Below are positions 42,972 to 52,366 of a DNA stretch of 64,000 nt, one piece after another (the first letter of the stretch is position 1; every line of letters starts with the position of its first letter). Location: positions 124,001 to 188,000 of the forward strand of contig CALUNA010000003.1 in the NCBI GenBank assembly GCA_944321895.1, in the 5' to 3' direction. The notes under the pieces were generated by a model. It searched no databases, had not been told where the DNA came from, and saw nothing but the letters and a program-made list of their open reading frames with translations. The translations under genes and the position numbers were made by a program. The stretch is from an uncultured Bacteroidales bacterium. Lineage in GTDB: Bacteria > Bacteroidota > Bacteroidia > Bacteroidales > Paludibacteraceae.

Positions 42972-45433
42972 TATATCCGGAAAATTTTGAACAGAAAACA
43001 GGCTTCACGGCCGTACGTGAAATGCTGGTCCGGCTGTGTACGTTTGCTCCCGGTGTGGAGGAAGTGGAACGCATGGTTTTTTCGGATAAGCCGGAACATG
43101 TGGAAGCGCGTCTGAATGAAACACATGAAATGTTCCGGGTGTTGTCCGACCCTTCGGTGGCGTTCCCTGCCTGCGCGTTCTACGATGTACGCGACAGCTT
43201 GCGGCGTATACATGTGGAAGGGCTGTTTCTTGATGAAAGCGAACTGTTCGATCTGAGGCGGGCCTTGGAGGCGGTGAGGCAGTTGCTTGTGTTTATTCAT
43301 GCGTTGGAGGAAGAACAATACCCATCGCTGAAACGGCTGGCTCATCCGGTAGTTCCGATGACCGAAATTGCGCAACGGATAGATGCCATTCTGGACAAGT
43401 ATGGGCGCGTAAAGGATAATGCATCTCCGGAACTTGCGCGTATCCGGAGGGAATGCCAGCAGGCGCAAGGGAGTGTTTCACGCACCTTGAATGCCATATT
43501 GCGGCAGGCGCAAGCCGATGGCTTTGTCGATAAGGATGTTACGCCAACTGTACGTGAAGGTCGTCTGGTCATTCCGGTATCGCCCATGTACAAGCGGAAA
43601 ATAGGCGGTATTGTGCATGATGAATCCGCAACCGGCAAGACCGTGTTCATAGAACCGCAGCAAGTGGTGGAGGCCAATAACCGGATTCGCGAGCTGGAAG
43701 GTGAAGAACGGCGTGAAGTGATGCGTATTTTACGCGATTTCACCGATTTTTTGCGGCCGCTTGTGCCGGATGTGATGGAGTCGCAGGAATTTTTGGGCAA
43801 ACTGGATTTTCTGCGTGCAAAGGCTTTGCTGGCAAAACAGCTTGGCTCTATCCGGCCGGTAGTGTTGCATGAACCGGTGGTCGAATGGGAACAGGCGGTG
43901 CATCCGCTGTTGTTCCTCTCGCTTGGCAAACAGGGAAAAAGTGTTGTGCCACTTGATATCCGCCTTACGGCAGAACAGCGTATGCTGCTTATCTCCGGCC
44001 CGAATGCGGGAGGAAAATCCGTGTGCCTGAAAACGGTGGCGCTTTTGCAATACATGATGCAGTGTGGTTTGATGGTAACCATGCACGAGACATCACGAAT
44101 GGGTATTTTTGAACGTATTTTTATTGATATTGGTGATGAGCAGAGCATTGAGGATGACCTTTCTACCTACAGTTCCCATTTGCTGAACATGAAGTATTTC
44201 GTGCGGCACAGTAATGCCGGAACCTTGTTGTTGATTGATGAGTTTGGGGGTGGAACCGAACCGCAAATCGGCGGTGCCATTGCCGAGGCTACTCTGAATC
44301 GCCTGAACCGGAACAAGGCCTTCGGGGTGATAACGACACATTATACCAACTTGAAACATTTTGCTGAAGATACCGATGGAATCGTGAATGGAGCCATGCT
44401 TTATGACCGGCATTTGATGCGTCCTGTCTTCCAGCTGGAAATAGGTAACCCGGGCAGTTCTTTTGCGGTGGAAATAGCCCGTAAAATTGGCTTGCCGGAA
44501 GATATAATTGCCGATGCCATTGAAAAAGTGGGTGCTGAACATGTGGATTATGACAAGCACCTGCAGGATATCGTCCGCGACAAGCGTTATTGGGAGCGCA
44601 AACGTCAGCAGATACGCATAAAGGAAAAGCAGCTGGAGGAAAAAATCGCGCACTATGATGAGGAAATGGCACAAATCAAGGCCAGAAGCCGTGAAATTAC
44701 CGAGCAGGCACGGCAGGAAGCGCGTGATATTCTGCAACAGACAAATGCCCGGATAGAAAAGACAATCCGTACCATTAAGGAAGCTCAGGCAGAAAGGGAA
44801 CGGACCAGGGCCGCGCGTGAGTCCCTGAAGCAATATGAGCGTCATTTGTCTGATGAAGATGCAGAAAATAAGCGGGAAAGAGAGTCTAAGACATTCAAAA
44901 CCAGGTCGGAAAAATCGGCAGGTACTGTTGTGCCCGAAGCTTTGTCGGTGGGCATGAATGTGCGTGTCAAGGGGCAGACTGTAATCGGACGCATATTGGA
45001 AATTCATGGCAAAAATGCGGTTATTGCCGTTGGTGAGTTGAAATCGACTGTGCCTATGGACAAACTGGAGGCGGTCAGCAACAATCAGGTCCGTTCCGTC
45101 GAGCGTTTGTCGCGTATGGCACAGCATGCCCTTGTACAGGGAGCCGCTTCATCTGCTTCGCAGGATACGGTGCGGCAACGCAAATTGAAATTCAGGCATG
45201 ATATCGATGTCCGCGGCATGCGCGGAGATGAGGCATTGCAGGCCGTTACTTATTTTATTGATGATGCCATCATGGTCGGTGCAGGCACGGTTCGTATCCT
45301 GCATGGAACGGGCACAGGCGTGTTGCGGCAATTGATCCGGCAGTATCTGTCCACTGTTTCGGGTGTGCGTGCGTTTCATGATGAACATGTCCAGTTTGGT
45401 GGTGCCGGTATAACGGTCGTTGAATTGGAGTGA
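42968..45433 (+). CDS. mutS2: Endonuclease MutS2
   Basis: An 821-residue protein with MutS-type core and clamp helices, an ATPase (Walker A LISGPNAGGKSVCLKT, Walker B TLLLIDEFGGGTEPQIG, TTHYTNLKHFAE), a long coiled coil (residues about 520-640, Lys/Glu/Arg-rich), a KOW-like patch (VGMNVRVKGQTVIGRILEI) and a C-terminal Smr nuclease domain (FRHDIDVRGMRGDEALQAV, VRILHGTGTGVLRQLIRQYL). MutS2 suppresses recombination and, in some bacteria, acts on collided ribosomes. It lacks the mismatch-reading domain of MutS. It is translationally coupled to the esterase gene and converges on tolC with a 12-base gap. Confidence 0.95.
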   Translation: MIYPENFEQKTGFTAVREMLVRLCTFAPGVEEVERMVFSDKPEHVEARLNETHEMFRVLSDPSVAFPACAFYDVRDSLRRIHVEGLFLDESELFDLRRALEAVRQLLVFIHALEEEQYPSLKRLAHPVVPMTEIAQRIDAILDKYGRVKDNASPELARIRRECQQAQGSVSRTLNAILRQAQADGFVDKDVTPTVREGRLVIPVSPMYKRKIGGIVHDESATGKTVFIEPQQVVEANNRIRELEGEERREVMRILRDFTDFLRPLVPDVMESQEFLGKLDFLRAKALLAKQLGSIRPVVLHEPVVEWEQAVHPLLFLSLGKQGKSVVPLDIRLTAEQRMLLISGPNAGGKSVCLKTVALLQYMMQCGLMVTMHETSRMGIFERIFIDIGDEQSIEDDLSTYSSHLLNMKYFVRHSNAGTLLLIDEFGGGTEPQIGGAIAEATLNRLNRNKAFGVITTHYTNLKHFAEDTDGIVNGAMLYDRHLMRPVFQLEIGNPGSSFAVEIARKIGLPEDIIADAIEKVGAEHVDYDKHLQDIVRDKRYWERKRQQIRIKEKQLEEKIAHYDEEMAQIKARSREITEQARQEARDILQQTNARIEKTIRTIKEAQAERERTRAARESLKQYERHLSDEDAENKRERESKTFKTRSEKSAGTVVPEALSVGMNVRVKGQTVIGRILEIHGKNAVIAVGELKSTVPMDKLEAVSNNQVRSVERLSRMAQHALVQGAASSASQDTVRQRKLKFRHDIDVRGMRGDEALQAVTYFIDDAIMVGAGTVRILHGTGTGVLRQLIRQYLSTVSGVRAFHDEHVQFGGAGITVVELE

Positions 45434-45445
45434 CCCGGACTGGCC

Positions 45446-46813
45446 TTATCTGGCGGCACCGATGTATTGTTTGTACCGGCTCAGTTTGATGCGGTAGGTT
45501 ATGCGTGCATCGCACTGCTGATCAATGGCTTGTCTGTAAAGGGTCTGTGCTTCGAGCAGTTCCGACAGGCTTATGAGTCCTGCATGAAAGTTCTGTTGTG
45601 CGACAGTCATGTTTTTCTGCGCGTTTTCAAGTGTGGTGTCGGCCAAGGCAACCTGACTGTAGGCTTCTTCCAGTTCATTCCATGCCTGTTGTGCTTGCAG
45701 TCCGAGCTTTTCTGTCAGATCATCACGGTTATTTTCTGCAATTTGCTGTTTGATTTTCTGTTGTTTCAGTTTGTGTCCGGTTTCCCACCAGTTTGTAATA
45801 GGTATTTGTACGGTTGCAAATACCATCCCGTTAAAGTCGTTCCGCTCGAACAGGTTTGTATACACATAGCCAGCTCCGACCGCGACGGTAGGAAGCGTGC
45901 TGCCTACTGTCATTTTGCGCTGTAATGTTTCTGCTTCCACGCTTAAGTCAAGCAGTTGTTTTTCCGTACGTCCGGAAACGGTTTCATCGGCATTTTTGTA
46001 ATACTGCATCGGCTCATCCATGTCAGCGGAAAGCGAGTCGGTAAGTTGCAGCGTGTCGGTATATTCGATGCCGATTGACTGACACAAGGCCATTGTAGCC
46101 AACCGAATACCGTTTTCTACCTTTAACTGGTTGGAGCTCATCTCATTTTGCTTGAGTGTGACCTTAAGGACATCATTTTCGGTAACCAGGCCGGCTTTGC
46201 GTGCTGCATGTGCATCCCTGTAAATGGTGTCCAACAAGACTTTTACTTGTTCAATGGTTTTGGCTTTTTCATGTAGTGAAACGACGAGCCAGTAGCTTTC
46301 TTCCGTTTGCAGCAAAACTTCTTGCTCGGTCATTTCCGTTTGCAGTTCTGCGGCTTTGACTCCTAATTTTGCCAACCGGTTGCCATTTATGATTTGTCCG
46401 CCGGCAAACACCGGTTGTACGGCCGTAACACCCCCGATAATTCCATGCCGGAACAGTTCCAGCGAGTTGGGCAATCCCAGTGCCGTACCATATTCTGCAT
46501 ACAATGTATTCAAGAGCGCCCGTACGCCTGCATTGCCTATGTCATTGATACCGAACTCCACAAATGGCTCCAGCGCCTGGTATCCGGCGGCTACACCGCT
46601 TATGTTCGGAAAGTATTTGGTGAATACTTGTTTTTTGACTTGTTCGGCTGCTTTTATTTCCAGGGTGGCATTTTTGAGTTTCACATTATTTTGTCGGGCA
46701 AGTGTCAGGCAGGAATCCAGAGACAGACCATTTGCATACACATGGCCTGCACCGCCAAGCAGGATTATGAGTCCTGCAAAAAAGGCTCTATGTCGTTTCA
46801 TAAAATTGTTCAT
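45446..46813 (-). CDS. TolC-family outer-membrane efflux protein
   Basis: A 455-residue protein with a signal peptide (AFFAGLIILLGGAGHVYA/NGLS). It has the duplicated TolC helical layout: LSLDSCLTLARQNNVKLKNATLEIKAAEQ at the start, and QQAWNELEEAYSQVALADTTLENAQKNM and AGLISLSELLEAQTLYRQA in the second half. It forms the outer-membrane channel of the tripartite pump encoded just upstream. Its ATG overlaps the pump gene by four bases. It is the last gene of the efflux operon. Confidence 0.92.
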   Translation of the reverse strand: MNNFMKRHRAFFAGLIILLGGAGHVYANGLSLDSCLTLARQNNVKLKNATLEIKAAEQVKKQVFTKYFPNISGVAAGYQALEPFVEFGINDIGNAGVRALLNTLYAEYGTALGLPNSLELFRHGIIGGVTAVQPVFAGGQIINGNRLAKLGVKAAELQTEMTEQEVLLQTEESYWLVVSLHEKAKTIEQVKVLLDTIYRDAHAARKAGLVTENDVLKVTLKQNEMSSNQLKVENGIRLATMALCQSIGIEYTDTLQLTDSLSADMDEPMQYYKNADETVSGRTEKQLLDLSVEAETLQRKMTVGSTLPTVAVGAGYVYTNLFERNDFNGMVFATVQIPITNWWETGHKLKQQKIKQQIAENNRDDLTEKLGLQAQQAWNELEEAYSQVALADTTLENAQKNMTVAQQNFHAGLISLSELLEAQTLYRQAIDQQCDARITYRIKLSRYKQYIGAAR

Positions 46814-49800
46814 GCCTTTTTCAATAGTTTTTTGTCATCTTTTTTCTTGTATATCAACCAATATGCCACAGGCAATACCGTGACTATGAGTATCAGCGAG
46901 AATATTGTGCCGAAGCAAATGACAACTCCCATGGGCATCCATAGTGATGTGCCACTGATAATCATGGGCAATACGCCCAATGCCGTTGTTGCTGAAGTAA
47001 GGAAAATGGGACGCATGCGTCGTTTTCCGGCATCGAATCCGGCCTCGTATGCAGTTTTGTGCTGGTTTAGGCGCAAGTTTTCGGCATGTTCGAACATGAT
47101 GATACCGTTGCGAACAATGATACCTATCAGGCTGACTATACCCAAAACGGCTGTTATACTGAAATCGAGTTTGAATATCCATAAGCCGAAAAATGCTCCG
47201 AAAAAGCACAGCATGCAGGCTGCCAACGACAAAACAGCTATGTCTATTTTGCCGAAATTGAATATCAGGAACAGGAAAATGACCAGAATAGCCAGAATGA
47301 CTCCCCATGTCAGTTCAGGAATCAATTGCTGATTGGTTGCTGTCAGCCCGCCATAAGTTACTTCAACGCCTTCGGGCAGGTTTGGAATCAGTTCGTTTTC
47401 CACATATTGCTTCACCTCTTTCATGGCAACAGGCTGGCTGACTCCCCGCACAAGGTCGGCACCAACTGTTATGCAGGGAATTCCGTTCCGATGCACGATC
47501 CGTGTTGGCTGCCATCCGGGGCTTAAGGTTGCCACCTGTCGCAGGGGAACCCATGTGCCGAGTACGGTCGGAATCAGCAGGTTCTCCAGTTCCTGATAGT
47601 CGGTTTTACATTCCGGATCGGTGGTGTATAGCTTTACGGGAATAGCATAATCGCCCTCCCAAACCGTTGTCAGTGACTGTCCGCCCAATGCGGTGGCCAA
47701 ATGCATGGATAGTATGCTTTTGGTGATGCCCAGCCGTGTGGCTTCATCGCCCCGGAGTTCGATGTTGATGCAGGGCAACGTACCATCACAGTCGGAATGT
47801 ACCCACTGCATTTTATCCGGCAATGTACGCATATAGGCCATCAGCTTGTCGGCCTGAGCTTGCAGTATTTCCCTGTCTTCACCAGTAAAGCGGACTTCTA
47901 CCGGATTGGATACGGCCTGGTAGTCTATCTGCTTGAATCGTACATATGCATTCGGAAAGTAATTGGCATAATGGGCATAGTCTTCCAGAATATCTTCCGT
48001 AGCGCTGTTTGATTCCGTATTGACAATGAATTGGGCGAAGTGACTGCCGGGAATATTGGGTGCATAGGTGGCCTGGAAGCGTGGAGAGCTGTTTCCGACA
48101 AAGGCCGTTACGGATGTTATCCGTTTGTCGTTCATCAGGATTTTTTGCAGGCTGTCGCTAATGGTGGCGGTCTGTTCCAGGGTACTGCCCATTGGAAGCG
48201 TGATTTCAACAGCGAAACACGGCCGGTCGGCCATGGGCATCATTTGCACGTTCAGCGAAAGGAACATGCCGACCCCTACCAGAGTGGTTCCGATGGCGGT
48301 CAGTATGGTCAGGTATGGATGATGGAAGCAAAGACGAAGCAACCATTCATAACCGTTTTGCAACCAGTAGAAGAATTTGTTTTGTATCCGTGTGGCGAGG
48401 TTGACTTTTTTGTTGGATTTGCTTGGTTTGATAAAAGAAAATTCCAGATAGGGAACAACCAGTGCAGCGTATACCAGGGAAATAAGCAGCGATATGGCAA
48501 TTGTCCAGGGGAACAACTTCACGAAATCCTGCATGGCACCCGTAAGGATATATTTCACGGGAAAGAACATGCCGCTGATGGCCACCGTGGCAAGCAGGAG
48601 CGGCGGGAAAAGCTCTTTGGTACTGGCAATTGCCGAGTGCCAGCGTGATGTGCCGCGTTCTATGCGTTCAATATATCCATCGATCATTACAATGGAATTG
48701 TCGACCATCATGCCCAGCACCGTGATAAGTGCAGCTAGCGTGACTGTATTCAATTCTATGTCGAAAACAAACATGATGGCCAGCGAAATACCCGTACAGA
48801 TGGGAATGCTTGTGCCGGCCACTAAGGCGGAGCGTAGCGGGAACAGCATGAGCATGACGGCTATGACGATAATCATGGAGGTGACCAGGTCGCGCAGAAA
48901 TGACCATACGGAATCGCCGACCACTTTCGGCTGGTTGCTGATGCGGGATAACTTGACGCTTGTTGGTAATTCCTGCTGGAATTCGTCAACAATTTCATTG
49001 ACGCTTTCGCCAAAGGCGACGATGTTGTTTCCGGGGCGCATTTCCATGGACAGTAATATGGCGCGGTTGCCGTTGTTGTTGATGTAATCCGTGGGAAGGC
49101 TGTAGCGGCGCTCTATGTTGGCGACATCACGCATGCGGATAATGTTGCCGGCCGGATCCGTGTATATGATTTGTTCGGCTATTTCCTGTTCACTTTGCAA
49201 CGGACTCTCTATGTGTATGGGCTGGTTGAAGTATTCGGTACTGATGTTGCCGCTGATGGTCAGGAAACCTTGCGTATATAAGTTTGCAAGCAATGTTTTC
49301 TGGCTAATGCCATACATGGCCAGTTTTTCCGGTTTTATGAAAATGCTTATTTCTTCGTTTTGTGTGCCCAGCGTGCGCAGGTTGCCCATGGCTGGTATCG
49401 TTCGCAAACGGTCACAGAGTGTAGCCATGTAGGTTTGCAGTTCCCGTTGGCTTTTGTCCGTCGATTCCAGCGTGAGCAGCATGGATGATGTGTTCCCGAA
49501 ATCATCAACAACAACCAGTGCCAGCACACCGGCCGGCAGTTGCATTTTGAAATCCTTGAGCCCGTGCCGTATTTTGCTCCAGGCTTCGTTTTTGTTGTGT
49601 ACGTTCTTGTTCAGTTCGACAAAAACATATACCATCCCATCCTGTGAATAGGAATATGTGAGTTGCTTGTCCACTTCGGGGAATGTGAACAGATAGTTTT
49701 CCAACGGTTTGGTCAATTGTTCCGTTATTTCTACCGAATTGGCGCCCGGATATACGCCTACGACAAGTCCTTGTCGGATAGTGAACTGCGGGTATTCATC

Positions 49801-49914
49801 CTTGTTCATGTAAATGAGCCCATATATGCCGGCAATGACAAGCATAGATACCATCAGAAACACGATGTTGTGATTCTGCATGGTTTTGTTTATTATGCCT
49901 TTGTCCCTTCTCAT
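46810..49914 (-). CDS. RND-family efflux pump, inner-membrane transporter
   Basis: A 1034-residue AcrB/HAE1-type pump with twelve predicted helices and two large periplasmic loops. Diagnostic regions are GLVVGVYPGANSVEITEQLTKPLE, GMMVDNSIVMIDGYIERI (the proton-relay Asp of helix 4), VALVVPYLEFSF at the end of the first half, and GIIVRNGIIMFEHAENLRL and MRPIFLTSATTALGVLPMI in the second half. The substrate class is unknown. Sequence style (short loops, MNKDEYPQFTIRQGLVVG) is closer to the HAE1-like Bacteroidetes group than to heavy-metal CusA. It overlaps both neighbours by four bases. Confidence 0.92.
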   Translation of the reverse strand: MRRDKGIINKTMQNHNIVFLMVSMLVIAGIYGLIYMNKDEYPQFTIRQGLVVGVYPGANSVEITEQLTKPLENYLFTFPEVDKQLTYSYSQDGMVYVFVELNKNVHNKNEAWSKIRHGLKDFKMQLPAGVLALVVVDDFGNTSSMLLTLESTDKSQRELQTYMATLCDRLRTIPAMGNLRTLGTQNEEISIFIKPEKLAMYGISQKTLLANLYTQGFLTISGNISTEYFNQPIHIESPLQSEQEIAEQIIYTDPAGNIIRMRDVANIERRYSLPTDYINNNGNRAILLSMEMRPGNNIVAFGESVNEIVDEFQQELPTSVKLSRISNQPKVVGDSVWSFLRDLVTSMIIVIAVMLMLFPLRSALVAGTSIPICTGISLAIMFVFDIELNTVTLAALITVLGMMVDNSIVMIDGYIERIERGTSRWHSAIASTKELFPPLLLATVAISGMFFPVKYILTGAMQDFVKLFPWTIAISLLISLVYAALVVPYLEFSFIKPSKSNKKVNLATRIQNKFFYWLQNGYEWLLRLCFHHPYLTILTAIGTTLVGVGMFLSLNVQMMPMADRPCFAVEITLPMGSTLEQTATISDSLQKILMNDKRITSVTAFVGNSSPRFQATYAPNIPGSHFAQFIVNTESNSATEDILEDYAHYANYFPNAYVRFKQIDYQAVSNPVEVRFTGEDREILQAQADKLMAYMRTLPDKMQWVHSDCDGTLPCINIELRGDEATRLGITKSILSMHLATALGGQSLTTVWEGDYAIPVKLYTTDPECKTDYQELENLLIPTVLGTWVPLRQVATLSPGWQPTRIVHRNGIPCITVGADLVRGVSQPVAMKEVKQYVENELIPNLPEGVEVTYGGLTATNQQLIPELTWGVILAILVIFLFLIFNFGKIDIAVLSLAACMLCFFGAFFGLWIFKLDFSITAVLGIVSLIGIIVRNGIIMFEHAENLRLNQHKTAYEAGFDAGKRRMRPIFLTSATTALGVLPMIISGTSLWMPMGVVICFGTIFSLILIVTVLPVAYWLIYKKKDDKKLLKKA

Positions 49915-50954
49915 TCTGTTACGGTAATATTACTCCCTTCGCTTAATTTAAGATAGCCTTCTGTTATTACCAGGTCGTTGACGGCCAATCCTTCGGTAAC
50001 ATACACACCGTTGGGTGCAAAATCTCCGATGGTTACGCGGCGGCGAGTGGCCTTCCCATTCTGTGCGAGCCATACATAGGTCCCGTCAATGTCGGTTTGA
50101 ACGGCATGGTTCGGAATTACAATGCCGGAAAAACCCGAATTGATGTGCAAACTGACCTTGCATACCATTCCCGGCAAGAGAACCTTTTGCGGATTTTGCA
50201 GTTTTATTTTAACCGTGTAGCTGTGCGACAAGGCATCTGCTACAACTCCGCGTTCGGTTATCTGGCCTTTGAATGTACGGTTGTTGGCTGCCGATACGGA
50301 TATTTCACCTTCCTGTCCGATTTCAATGAAAGATATTTCGTTCTCGGGAACGGTGAATTTTGCATATACGGTATTTATGTCCAAGAGAATAATGGCAGGT
50401 TGCATGGGTAGCAGATTCATGCCTGCCTGTGCATGGTTTGTGCCAATAAAGCCATTGAACGGTGCATACATTTCACAATCGTCCAGATTCTTGCGTGCAA
50501 TCTGTTCCATGGATTCGGCCTTGGCCAGATTCGTTTCCATTTCAATCCATTTCACTTCGGCAATACCGCCCTGGTCATAGACTTGTTTTAGCCGTCGATA
50601 ACCATCTTGTGCTTGTTCCAGGGTTGCTTTGGCTGCATCGTAGGTGCTTTGGGCATTGCTTTTGTCCAGCTGTATCAGCAAATCGCCTTTTTTTACAAAT
50701 TCTCCTTCCGACACGTTGACCTGCTGCACATAGCCACCTGTGCTGAAACTCAGTGCAGTGGATGAGTTTTCTTCGATGGAACCGGCATAGCTTCTGACGA
50801 TGCCGCTGCTTGCGCTGTCAGTTTGCAACACGCGTACTTTAAACGGTTGATTTGCCCCGGTGGACTGTTCCGCATGTGTCGTACACGATGAAATGGCTGT
50901 TGACAGCATGCAGATGCCCATAAATCCAATAATGTGTCTTGCCTTCATAAGCAT
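49911..50954 (-). CDS. RND efflux periplasmic adaptor (membrane fusion protein), lipoprotein
   Basis: A 347-residue protein with a lipoprotein signal (GFMGICMLSTAISSC/TTHA). It shows the adaptor fold: FKVRVLQTDSASSGIVRSYAG, the lipoyl half VNVSEGEFVKKGDLLIQLDKSNAQ, a hairpin of coiled coil (YDAAKATLEQAQDGYRRLKQVYDQGG), then MYAPFNGFIGTNHAQAGMNLL and the beta-barrel and membrane-proximal domains. It links the pump to TolC. ATG at 50948 (two codons in) is an alternative start. The operon order is tetR, lipoprotein, adaptor, pump, tolC. Confidence 0.92.
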   Translation of the reverse strand: MLMKARHIIGFMGICMLSTAISSCTTHAEQSTGANQPFKVRVLQTDSASSGIVRSYAGSIEENSSTALSFSTGGYVQQVNVSEGEFVKKGDLLIQLDKSNAQSTYDAAKATLEQAQDGYRRLKQVYDQGGIAEVKWIEMETNLAKAESMEQIARKNLDDCEMYAPFNGFIGTNHAQAGMNLLPMQPAIILLDINTVYAKFTVPENEISFIEIGQEGEISVSAANNRTFKGQITERGVVADALSHSYTVKIKLQNPQKVLLPGMVCKVSLHINSGFSGIVIPNHAVQTDIDGTYVWLAQNGKATRRRVTIGDFAPNGVYVTEGLAVNDLVITEGYLKLSEGSNITVTE

Positions 50955-50960
50955 AGTGGT

Positions 50961-51443
50961 TTATTCGTTTCGTTGGGCGAATGTTGTGATGTTGTCACTG
51001 TATATTTGGAGTGTTGTCGTGTCATAGATGCCTACGCCATAATAGTTTTCGCTCAAAATGATGGTGTTTTTGTCGTATATGGCTCCACAGCCGCTGACTA
51101 TGATGTCGTAATTGCCGTTAATAGAGTCGTTCAGAAAGAAGGACAATTCCTTTTCGTAGGGTGCAATGAAAATGGAATCATCAACGGCTTTTGCCCTTAG
51201 AGTTTCCACTTCGCCGTTTAACGGATTCTTTATGAGCAGGATGCTGTCCGTATTGTTTTGTTTTACAATACGCAGTTGCCCTATCTGGTTGTCCAGATTG
51301 TACGTTATTCGCGAGCCGTTATATTCGACATATACTGTACCGGATGTCTTGTAGCTGTAATCTCCTCTGAACAGGTCGGCATCTTTTTTGCAGCCGCCAA
51401 GGGTTAATACGAAGATAATTGTGAGTAGGATGTTTTTTTTCAT
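50961..51443 (-). CDS. Predicted lipoprotein of unknown function in the efflux operon
   Basis: About 160 residues. The lipoprotein signal (KKNILLTIIFVLTLGGC/KKDA) fixes the ATG at 51443. An upstream in-frame ATG at 51470 would overlap tetR by 14 bases and disrupt the signal. The mature part is beta-rich with short charged turns (TVYVEYNGSRITYNLDNQIG, SILLIKNPLNGEVETLRAK, NDSINGNYDIIVSGCGAIYDK). I do not recognise a family. It lies between tetR and the adaptor with 13- and 6-base gaps, so it is likely co-regulated with the pump. Confidence 0.75.
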   Translation of the reverse strand: MKKNILLTIIFVLTLGGCKKDADLFRGDYSYKTSGTVYVEYNGSRITYNLDNQIGQLRIVKQNNTDSILLIKNPLNGEVETLRAKAVDDSIFIAPYEKELSFFLNDSINGNYDIIVSGCGAIYDKNTIILSENYYGVGIYDTTTLQIYSDNITTFAQRNE

Positions 51444-51456
51444 CTTGTATCTTGAT

Positions 51457-52086
51457 TTATTGTAGTTCATTATTGATTGGCAAGGGTGTAATATTCGTAA
51501 AACTCAGTTGTATGATACGGTCAATCATATATGAGAAAGTGGGTTTGTATTGTGCGTATTTCCCTTGTACGAAGAAAGTGATATCCAGGCTTTTGATGAC
51601 CATTTGCAGCATGTCGGCAAAGGCTTCTGCATCAAAGCCGTTGAAAACCTCGCATATAACCTTGTCTGACGACAAATCCAGAAAATGTTTCCGTTCCCAT
51701 GCATCAAAGTGTTCAAAGAGCTGGTGTATTTTTACGAAACGGTTCTCTCCATGGTTTGCCACCCGGTTTTTGAGTTGTTGCTGTATGGCTTTTGCTTGGT
51801 TCATTAATTCCATACGTTGCACCAGATAGTTGTGAATGCGTTTCGGGGGAATAATGGACTCATCGTTGAAGACTTTCTCCAGGGCTGTTTGCATATTGTG
51901 GAGTTCTTCTTCCAATACAAAAGTATAAATCTCTTCTTTGTTGTTGAAATGATTGTATAGCGAACGTTTCGCCTTGTGCGATGCGCGGGCTATTTCGTCA
52001 AGCGAGGTCTTGTCAAAACCATATTCCAGAAACAAATATTTTGCTGTAGCCAGAATCTGTTTGCGTGTTTCTTTAATGCGGTCCAT
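51457..52086 (-). CDS. TetR/AcrR-family transcriptional regulator
   Basis: A 209-residue protein. The N-terminal helix-turn-helix (RKQILATAKYLFLEYGFDKTSLDEIARASHKAKRSLYNHFNNKEEIYTFVLE) is classic TetR. The C-terminal all-helical domain would bind an inducer. Being first in the efflux operon, it probably represses its own operon and is released by a pump substrate. A palindrome overlapping its -7 box (52094-52120) is a candidate operator. The longest start is the ATG at 52086, just inside the promoter-proximal leader. Confidence 0.93.
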   Translation of the reverse strand: MDRIKETRKQILATAKYLFLEYGFDKTSLDEIARASHKAKRSLYNHFNNKEEIYTFVLEEELHNMQTALEKVFNDESIIPPKRIHNYLVQRMELMNQAKAIQQQLKNRVANHGENRFVKIHQLFEHFDAWERKHFLDLSSDKVICEVFNGFDAEAFADMLQMVIKSLDITFFVQGKYAQYKPTFSYMIDRIIQLSFTNITPLPINNELQ

Positions 52087-52093
52087 ATATATA

Positions 52094-52120
52094 TTGCACT
52101 AAAATCGTTTTATGGTGCAA
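52094..52120. promoter_or_regulatory. Candidate TetR operator overlapping the efflux promoter
   Basis: TTGCAC-TAAAA-TCG-TTTTA-TG-GTGCAA: the outer six and inner five bases are inverted copies, with a two-base offset on one side. Its right end overlaps the -7 box. Confidence 0.6.
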
Positions 52121-52148
52121 ATGTAGAAATTAATTGCTGATATGCAAT
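52118..52148 (-). promoter_or_regulatory. Bacteroidetes promoter for the tetR-efflux operon
   Basis: On the minus strand ATTG (52148-52145), 19 bases, TACATTTG (52125-52118), 31 bases before the tetR ATG. Confidence 0.75.
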
Positions 52149-52351
52149 AGTTGTCCTGCTTTTTTTTGGAACAATAATAATTATTATATTGAAACTCAGG
52201 ATTGTAAGCATTAGGGTTAAAGTTTTTAATTTTAAGGTTTAGATTTTCCTTGTCTTGCATCAAACGGGAAAGTAATCGTTTTATGAATGATAAAAAAATG
52301 TAACGGGCATGCTTGTTATCGCCGGAAGTCATATCTTTACCCCGTATATTT

Positions 52352-52359
52352 TATATTTG
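52352..52359 (+). promoter_or_regulatory. Bacteroidetes -7 box for the C_GCAxxG_C_C gene
   Basis: TATATTTG, seven bases before the ATG at 52367. The very short leader suggests near-leaderless transcription. The -33 element is not clear. Confidence 0.5.
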
Positions 52360-52366
52360 GTAACTT

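Noticed and set aside
52099..52332. A 77-codon minus-strand frame upstream of tetR
   Set aside because: It runs through the tetR promoter and operator and resembles no protein.
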